Shown: piece by piece, positions 56,583-64,000 of the stretch
Layout: each line of letters opens with the position of its first letter
How positions within the stretch are numbered: position 1 is the first letter of the stretch
From: Pelobates cultripes
Taxonomy: Eukaryota; Chordata; Amphibia; Anura; Pelobatidae
NCBI GenBank assembly: GCA_933207985.1
Contig: OW240912.1
Coordinates: 202,033,134-202,097,133, forward strand
DNA: 64,000 nt
Direction: 5' to 3'
Position numbers and translations under genes: made by a program
Notes under the pieces: model-generated
The model's database searches: none
The model's input: only the letters and a program-made list of their open reading frames with translations
What the model was told of the DNA's origin: nothing

Positions 56583-57780
56583 AAAGTGAAGAACAAACTC
56601 TTAGAACTTCAAAATCAACAAGATAACATAATTTGTTTTTTACAGCTGTGCAACAGCATACATTCACCATTTCAGTCCCATTACCAAACATTTCTTAATA
56701 TGTCGAGGTAGTTGGACTGAAATGTTGTTTATATGCAAATGCCTCCTTAAAATAAATTGGCTCTTTTGTTTATTTTGAAGCCCTACGAGCACAAGGACGT
56801 CCAGTGTCAGTTAGGCAACTTTTTTTACACTGTGCTTTTCTAAATAAACCTACATTTCTATGGAAACTGAAGTTTGTTTTTTTGCAGCCTACATAAACGT
56901 AAACCTAGCCTTTGAGTTTGACATGCTTGGTCTACATAGTTAGACAGCTGGACAAGAAGAACAACCTTGTGGTCCTTTGTTCATTATTCTATATAGATAT
57001 GACCATAATGACGTCAGAGTATAACCCTAGCCATATAAGGACAAGACCCCCAATTAGCACATTCCAGAGTTCTAATGGTAAATCATAGCAAAGTACCATC
57101 TGTTCTTTTTAACCCATTAGACATCCATGCGTACTAAGAATATAAATAGAAACATAGTAATATTCTACAGAGTTTATTTTGTCGCACTGCACCTGCAATT
57201 TTGAAAAGGCCAGTGTTTCTCCCATATGTAACTCTGGAATTCATTTTGAAAGGATTGAGAGGATACACACACAGAACTTCAACACCCTTTTTCTTTTTTA
57301 ATTGAAATTTTTGTAAGTGAGGTAGAAAGCCTAGTTGGGATGTGGAGGGGTTAGTTGGTGAATTGAGGAAAGAAGACATAAGTATTGATCCCTTGTAGCA
57401 TGCCATCCTCTTCATTTTCTTGCTTGACCATCAGCATTGCCCTGAATCAGTTCTTATTATTGCTTCTTTATGGAAGGGTGGGGGGTTGGGGGGCAGGGAG
57501 GAATGGTAGGGTTTTGGTACCCAGCTCCATCCCAGGTGAGTACGATAAAGTGGTGTTGTTAAGAGTCTTGTTGATAGGAAAGCACCCTCATTAAATCGAG
57601 CTATGTTGATGTCCTTACCATAAAGTGTTGACATATGTTATGATTGTCAGGATGGGACTGAGAAAAGGGGATAGAGACAAGTAGGGGTTTGTATGTAGTT
57701 TCAAAAGGTAAGGTAAAAACACTTTTCCAGTGAAAAGCAGTGCAGATATTTGCTGCTATGAGGAGGTCAAGTACCAGTGC
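56583..57780. other. No gene recognised
   Basis: AT-rich sequence without a supported exon or named repeat. Confidence 0.4.
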
Positions 57781-58420
57781 TCTGTCCCTTGAAAAGCCCT
57801 CGTGGCGAAACGCGCTTCGGGACTTTATATGAGCGGGTGGTTAGAGACTTTGTGGGGACGATGCTGCAGCCAGAATTAGTATTACGTTCTAGATATGACC
57901 ACCTTCTCTCTAGTTTAATATTTAACTTTTTTAACCTCTGAGCACCTTCCATTGAGGTTTTTTGTTTTTGTCTTTGTTAGGCAGATGATTTCAACCTTAG
58001 AATAATGGGAGTTAGGAGTCAGTATTTACTATATTAGGGTTATATAGCTTGTCACTCTCTAGACTTTACGGGATGTTTTATAGCATCCACTAGATTACTA
58101 TTTTTTCTATTTTTGGTACTACAGAGCTTTTGCAGTAACTCGATTCTCCTCTCTCTTCAAATATGTCACTTTTCACTTATCTTTTTAGTTATTGACTTTT
58201 AGAAGGAATTTAATAAAAGTTTTTTTTTAATTATTAACCTTTGGGTTGCTTAACAATCACAGGGAACCTTTAGGATTTATATATATCTTTATTCCTGGTT
58301 TCTCTGTTCTTTGTTCCTCTTCTTTCTTTATTTAGTTTAATTTCTAGGGGTTATCCCCCAGTCTATGCATGCAACCCGACATTTTATCCTTGTTCCTATC
58401 TCTGGTTTCAATTCTATTCT
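57781..58420 (+). mobile_element. PLE pseudo-LTR-like remnant
   Basis: AAAAGCCCTCGTGGCGAAACGCGCTTCGG (57791-57820, given here in part as GTGGCGAAACGCGC) has the hairpin-plus-GAAACGCG signature seen in the other PLE remnants. Box I of a hammerhead is not preserved. No coding domain. Confidence 0.4.
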
Positions 58421-58571
58421 GTTGGGGAGGTGTTCCAGGTCTGGGATAAATGCAGTAAAATGTATTCCGGAAGACGTGGAATGGATATTCCTACTGCCAT
58501 GTCTACTATGTCTGACTTGCCAGAACTAAGTCAGGCCCGAGCAGTCCCAGAACATGTCAGAAGGAATCGAT

Positions 58572-59050
58572 TAGGGATGTGCATGGGGAAAATATTCATT
58601 TCGGCATTCTGAAATTCGGAACTTTGGCACTTCAACACTTCAGGACTTCGGGTAAGTGTAGGGTTAGGGTTGGGTTAGGGGTAGGGTTAGGGTTTGTTTA
58701 AGATTGGTTTAGGATTAGGGTAGGATTAGAGGTAGCCCCTAACCCTACCCCTACCCCAACCCTTAAACCTAACCCTACTCCAACCACTAACCCTACCCCA
58801 ACCCTCTTCTGTTTTGCAACTTTTCAGAAATCCGAAGCACTTCGGCACTTCCGAAATTCGGCATTTTGGCAATTGGGTTCAGCATTCCGAAACTCAGAAC
58901 TTCGCTTCTGTTTGGCATTTAGAAATTCGGCACTTCGGAAATTCGGCACTTTGGAAATTCGGCACTTTGGACATTCGGAAGCATCCGAATGCCCTATTTC
59001 CTAAATTCGTCCTAATTTGCATTCAGAACGAAACGAATTGCACATGTCTA
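58572..59050. mobile_element. hAT-like MITE with telomere-like core
   Basis: Ends are TAGGGATGTGCATG and the complement of TAGACATGTGCAATTCG. Flanks GAATCGAT and GAACCGAT form an 8-bp duplication with one mismatch, as for hAT. The interior has GGTTAGGG-type repeats (58655-58735), directly followed by CCCTAACCC-type repeats (58736-58805), then repeated AAATTCGGCACTT units. Confidence 0.7.
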
Positions 59051-59213
59051 GAACCGATGTCCTTGTCGCATCTTCAGCATGTGGATCTGGCTTGTGTGAC
59101 TAAGTACCATCTCATTATTAATTTGAGATGTGCTTCCCAATGAGATAAATTTTTAGAAGATGCTTCAGTGTATCATATAGCTACTAGCCAATATGAGAGA
59201 GGGAATGACTTAT

Positions 59214-60220
59214 TCAGATCTTTTTCCCAGTTGAGCATATAAGACAGCTTGACCTCCTTATTGAGGTTTCCAATTGTATTGTAACACAGTGACAAAGACT
59301 TGAATTTTGTTTTTTGTAGGAAACAATGCTTCTTAAAAAGAGAGCATGAGCCTCAAGGAGCTCAGTTTTAGAGAGATTGAATTTAAAAAAGCAGGAGGAC
59401 ATCCAGTCAGAGATGGAAGAAAGGTAAGCAGTGACATATTGCAGGACGGCAGGGGAGAGGTCCGAGGAGGAGAGATATATCTGGGTGTCATCAGTGTACG
59501 GGTGGTAGTGGAATCCAAATGAGGTAATAAGTTTGCCAAGAGATGCAGCATAAAGAGAAAATAGAAGGGGACCAAGGACAGAGCCTTGGGGGACTCCAAC
59601 CGAGACAGGACGAGGGGGAGGAGGTATCATTAGAAAAGGAGACAGTGAATGAGTGTTGGGAGAGATAAGAGGAAAACCACGAGAGGACAGAGTCCCAGAG
59701 ACCGAGTGAATGAAGAGTTTGAAGAAGGAGAGCATGATCAACAGTGTTAAAGGCAGCAGAGAAGTCAAGAAGAATTAGTATGGATTAGTGGCCTTTGGAT
59801 TTAGCTGCGATTAGGTCATTAGTAGCTTTGATAAGAGCAGTCTCAGTAGAGTGGAGAGGGCAAAAGCCAGATTGAAGCGGGTCAAGAAGAGAGTTGGAAT
59901 TGAAGAAGTGTGACATACGAGTAAAGACAAGTCTTTCCAGAAGATTTGAGGAAAAAGGCAGCAGGGATATGGGACAATAGGTAGAGGCGGAGAAGGGGTC
60001 AAGAAATGTTTTTTCAGGACAGGTACTACAGTGGCATGTTTAAGGTCAGCAGGGACAATGCCAGAAGAGAGAGAGCAGTTTAAGATGTGTGTTAGAGAAG
60101 GCACAAGACAGGGGGAGAGAGATCCGATAGGGGCAGCAAGTAGAAGAAGAGAGTTAAAGGTGTCAAAGAGACTCATGGGATTGCGTGAGCATGGGAGGCT
60201 ATTGGCATATGGAGTCTAAA
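59214..60220 (-). mobile_element. LINE fragment, L2/Rex1-like, minus strand
   Basis: Encodes ATVVPVLKK, then [20 protein letters not shown] and [20 protein letters not shown], reverse transcriptase blocks of the same family as at 1400-1965. Frameshifts split the frames. 5' and 3' ends are missing. Inactive. Confidence 0.85.
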
Positions 60221-61880
60221 GTCCACCAAGCCGTGGAGGGGAAGCCCACCAGCACCATACTCCGATGTGGTCCAGTTGTGCACCTCCATGAGGCCAACAA
60301 TGACTGACCACAGGAACAGGACGCCGGATCAACCTTGAGGCAAGCGCTCTGCCTTGCTGAGAGGGAACTGTCTGTCAGGATTCCTCAGAGACCCAACACT
60401 CAGGATGTAATAGAAGAACGTATACTGGCCCAACCGGGTGCCTCCGTCAATTGATGCTCCTAGTGCTCACCGAGGACTCTCCGCTGATTGCCCTGATCTG
60501 GGTGACCAACATGTCCAAAAATCACCCAGATCAGTTCAGAGGTTCAGGAATTTCCTGGAAGTCATAGTTTTTACTGACCGCAGGCATGGTCCCATAGCCG
60601 AAAATAGTTCCATAGAATCGCGGCTAAGTGCCACTTGGGAACTGACCGGGAACCGCAAAATTTTCATGCCGAAAATAGTTCCAGGGCATTTGCAGCGATG
60701 TCCCCCTGTAGTCTATTCGCGGTTTTGGTCCATGGGAATTGCGGCCACCCAGATGAACACTTAGACCACTGCGGTGGAAATTGCAACAATGTACCAATTA
60801 AGTTTAACAAGCTCCAGGGTGGTCTCTGGTTCATGCGGCTGCTCAGTTACCGAAACATATCATTCAAATAGACAAACAGAGACTTTTATATCACAGTTTA
60901 CAGGGTCCATAGGATGTGAGCAGGAGGCTGGCAAGCAGGCCCCTCCAAGGACTCATGACAAACTCACAGGAAAAGGGGACTTTGTCACCCATCTTCATCT
61001 TTGGTCCCATTTCCACCTGGCAGTTGGGGTTCCTACTTCGGGTACCTCCGGCTGTAGCTGGGATCTGGGCCGGCTGCCCAACATCCCTGTAGGGCCAGTG
61101 GAGAGACTTTGGTCCCATTTCCACCTGCCAGTTGGGGTTCCTCCCAGGACCAGTCTATGAGGTCCCCTACTTCGGGTACCTCCGGCTGCTGCTGGGGAGA
61201 GACCAGTTGTCTCCTCTCCCTGTGATGGGTCTCTCTTCTACCAATAACACACTCTGCCGCTGGGGAGGAAGGACAACACCTTCCGCTCCCCTCATTTTAG
61301 CCATCAGGAACTCGACGGTCACCTGGTCCCAGATCGCCCGGAAGGTCTCCATCGATACATTAGAGCCATACCAGGCTAGTCGCTGCTGCATCTCAAACAG
61401 CAACTCTGAGCCTGCTCCAAGCCTGTGGGCATATCTGCTTCCAGGGGCACTGCATGCATGCTAGCGTTGCACTCAATATAATCCACACATTACCGGTGTC
61501 TCCAGGATGCTTCTCCTCGCACTAGGAAGCCATCCCAACACTGCCACCAAATCTGAAGGGTGCCTCCGTCAATCAATGCTCCTAGTGCTCACCGAGGACT
61601 CCAAGCACTCCACTAGACACCATCAGCACTGTAGATCCCACAAACCGCCGCAGCTTGGTTGGGGTCTTGCCGTCCTTCACCCACCCTGGACCCAACACAA
61701 GGTTTCAGCTTCCAGTGGGTGAACCTCTCCTACTCCAGAGAGTGTAGCAGGCTGCTCTTAAAAGAGCAAGTGATTAGAAGCCAGGGGAGTATCATGAGTA
61801 TAGCAATCCCCAGAGTGAATATAGCTGTTCCCTCCACACATGAGATGAGGCTCTATGTTGAGGCTGAAGAGGAACTGGTT
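60221..61880. repeat. Unclassified repeat, possibly LTR of the adjacent Gypsy element
   Basis: Contains a 44-bp direct repeat (60436-60479 and 61558-61601, beginning GGGTGCCTCCGTCAAT), a tandem duplication around TTTGGTCCCATTTCCACCTG (60999 and 61109), and a CTGATCTGGGTGA hairpin block shared with 46.1 kb. It lies just downstream of the minus-strand Gypsy integrase, where the 3' LTR would be. No clear TG...CA ends were fixed. Confidence 0.4.
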
Positions 61881-61889
61881 TAATGGTCG

Positions 61890-62494
61890 TCCCCCTGGGT
61901 GTATGGTTGGTGAAGGAGAGTTGGCGAATGGGTGTATTCAGCCTATGAAATCAATTCATCTCAATTATCTTGATGTTCTGATACAAAACATCTCAAATAT
62001 TGTTCGAGCATTTGATTGGTACGTTCAGCCACTCCATTGTGTTGAGGGTGATAAGCAGATGAAACGCAGAGCTTAATTCCCAATTAAGCACAGAACCCTC
62101 TCCAAAGTCATGAGACAAATTGGGAACCCCTATCTGATATTATTTCCCTCGGGATGCCATGCAATCTAAAGACTTCTTTAGCAAAGATGTTGGCTAACTC
62201 AGGTGAAGAAGGTAACTTCGTAAGCGCTTTAAAGTGTGCCATTTTGGAAAACCTGTCTATTACAGTCAATATAACAGTTTTCTTATTAGATAGGGGTAAT
62301 TCCACAATAAAATCAATCGCTATGCTAATCCAAGGTTTATTTGGTATTTCTAAAGGTTGTAATAACCCACACAGAAGTGTGTGTGGTTGTTTATTCCTAG
62401 AACAGGTATCATGGGCCAGTATATAGTCCTTAACATCTTTCTGCAAAGATGGCCACCAATACTCTGTGGCTATAAGAGAGTATGTTTTCTTCAT
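61890..62494 (-). pseudogene. Gypsy integrase, partial and broken
   Basis: Begins with a zinc-binding remnant (YILAHDTCSRNK, the first Cys of CxxC replaced), then the DDE core: IDFIVELP (first Asp), ISDRGSQFVS (second Asp) and GVAERTNQ (Glu). Several stop codons lie between and after these. No chromodomain was recognised. Confidence 0.82.
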
Positions 62495-62724
62495 ACCAGG
62501 ATGACCAGCGGTTTTACTGTCATGATGATAGGCAAGTATAGCTTGTTAATGTTCAGTCGGGGGCCTGATTCTGTTTGGATATTATGTCATCAACAAGGTC
62601 AGGAATGTGCTATGATATGAGAGTTTGGTATAACAGTTGACAAATCTGTTATAAGACCTGTTTGAGGCTCACACTGGCATGGTAGAGCATCAGCCTTAGT
62701 ATTTCTTTGTCCCTGGTCTATATG

Positions 62725-64000
62725 TTAAAATATAGTTAATCTCGCCAGGAAAAGAGACCAGCGTGCTTGTCTAGCGGTTAACCTCTTGGCCTCCCCCAAG
62801 TAAGCCAGGTTTTTATAATCGGTAAGTATCGTAATAGGGATGGGAGTTCCTTCTAACAAATGCCTCCATTCTTTCAATGCTTGTACAATGGCCAACAGTT
62901 CCCTATCGCCTATTTCATAGAATAGAAACCACAAGGATGTAAAGGTTGATCTGGACTCTTCCTCTGAGATAATACTGCTCCTACCCCTGTTTCAGAAGCA
63001 TCAACTTCGAGCTAATAGGGTAGGGTAAGATCAGGATTGTACAAAAATGAAAATTTCAAGGATTCAAAGGCCTTTATGGCTTCAGGCTTCCAATTTTTGG
63101 AATCTGCAGTTTTCTGAGTCATATAAGTTATTGGGGCTATAGTAGAAGAAAAGCCTTTTGATAAACCTCCTATAGTAGTTAGAGAAACCAATACATCTCT
63201 GTATGGCTTTAAGCCCATGAGGTAGTGGCCAATGCAATATGGATTCCAATTTCTTAGGATCCATCGAAAGCCTTCCTTGGATATCACATAACCCAAGAAA
63301 TTGATTTGATTTTGATCGAAAAGGCATTTCTCCAATTTACAGTATAAACCATTACGTAACAGACCAATACTTTTTTCACATGGTTGTGATGTGACTCAAT
63401 GTTTCTTGAATAGATCAGAATGTCATCAAGGTATACAATCACACATTCATGCAAAAAATCCATCAAGACATCGTTTATGAGATCCTGGAAGACAGCCGGT
63501 GCATTACATAGACCAAAGGGCATCACTGTATATTCAGAATGACCATATCTTGTATTAACCCCTTAAGGACACATGACATGTGTGACATGTCATGATTCCC
63601 TTTTATTCCAGAAGTTTGGTCCTTAAGGGGTTAAAGGTTGTCTTCCATTCATCTCCTTTGTGTATTTTAACTAAGTTGCATGCTCCCCTTAGATCCAACT
63701 TAGTAAATATTGCAGCCTCCTTTAATCGATCAAAGAGTTCTGTTATTAGAGGTATAGGATAGGCGTTTCTGACCATGATCTTGTTTTACCCTCGATAATC
63801 AATGCATGGTCTGAGATCTCCTTATTAAATTGTAACAAAGAAGAATTCAGCCCCTGCTGGGGAAGATGATTTTCTGATAAACCCCTTCCTCAAATTTTCC
63901 TTTATGTACTCTTCCAATACTTCATTTTCCTTCATGAAAAGATGATATACGGTACCTCAAGGTAACATAGTGCCAGGTAGTAGTTCTATATGACAGTCAT
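62725..64000 (-). pseudogene. Gypsy reverse transcriptase and RNase H, partial and broken
   Basis: [13 protein letters not shown] and [12 protein letters not shown] (catalytic YLDD) are in the segment 63284-63530, followed by [11 protein letters not shown] and a connection region. RNase H is represented by [20 protein letters not shown] near 62880-62920. Stops and frameshifts separate the parts. The start lies outside the window. Confidence 0.85.
63559..63630. mobile_element. 72-bp palindromic MITE inserted in Gypsy pol
   Basis: Starts CCCCTTAAGGACACATGACA, ends GGTCCTTAAGGGG; exact TTAA duplication at 63555-63558 and 63631-63634. Deleting the MITE and one TTAA restores the adjoining Gypsy reading across this point, which proves the insertion site. 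Confidence 0.93.

Larger units (their letters stand above)
61890..64000 (-). mobile_element. Ty3/Gypsy LTR retrotransposon, pol region, decayed
   Basis: Minus strand, 5' part beyond the window edge. The order from high to low coordinates is reverse transcriptase, RNase H, integrase, which is the Ty3/Gypsy order. Frames are broken by stops and shifts, and a 72-bp MITE interrupts the reverse transcriptase. The copy is inactive. Confidence 0.88.

Noticed and set aside
58655..58805. Telomere-like repeats as a chromosome end or fusion point
   Set aside because: The repeats are short, degenerate and enclosed in a MITE with its own target duplication.
60774..61160. 128-codon frame at about 61 kb as a gene
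   Set aside because: It spans a tandem duplication and has no recognisable domain; repeat DNA is more likely.

Overview
This window is vertebrate nuclear DNA, most likely from a frog or toad (Anura). The genes are split by introns with ordinary GT-AG junctions. The rest is a dense amphibian-style repeat mix: DIRS and Ngaro tyrosine-recombinase retroelements, Penelope-like elements (PLEs), L1, several L2/Rex1-type LINEs, a Ty3/Gypsy element, Tc1, hAT-type MITEs, and many TTAA-flanked MITEs resembling the T2/Kolobok group known from Xenopus. The species cannot be named from the sequence. There is one 100-N assembly gap (11001-11100).

Two host genes can be assembled exon by exon, both on the + strand and in the order known from human chromosome 1p35. 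IQCC (IQ-motif protein) has five coding exons from 14589 to 35448, giving about 308 aa. DCDC2B (double doublecortin-domain protein) has twelve coding exons from 36204 to 50548, giving about 392 aa. Only about 0.75 kb separates the IQCC stop from the DCDC2B start. IQCC exon 1 is only 45 bp long; it was found from its splice donor, its frame and the way it completes the IQ motif. An RFX X-box-like sequence lies just upstream of each start codon, which would suit cilium-linked genes, but this is inference.

Layout: 1-3.4 kb, unassigned DNA with a truncated LINE. 3.45-12.6 kb, a minus-strand DIRS element bounded by inverted repeats, with a PLE (reverse transcriptase plus GIY-YIG nuclease) where the DIRS recombinase should be. 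12.8-14.3 kb, a MITE and a LINE. 14.4-14.6 kb, IQCC promoter and exon 1. 14.8-16.3 kb, a 23-bp minisatellite in IQCC intron 1. 17.5-24.6 kb, a full-length L1 with 18-bp target duplications whose ORF2 is broken only by a 67-bp tandem duplication. 25.9-35.4 kb, the rest of IQCC with repeat-filled introns. 36.2-50.5 kb, DCDC2B; its first intron holds a four-level stack of nested transposons and its third a tandem satellite. 51-64 kb, MITEs, minisatellites, a LINE and a decayed Ty3/Gypsy pol running off the right edge.

I see no new gene system. The points most worth checking are the nested-insertion history with reconstructible empty sites, the hammerhead-ribozyme-like motifs in the PLE repeats, the near-intact L1, and the paired X-boxes.
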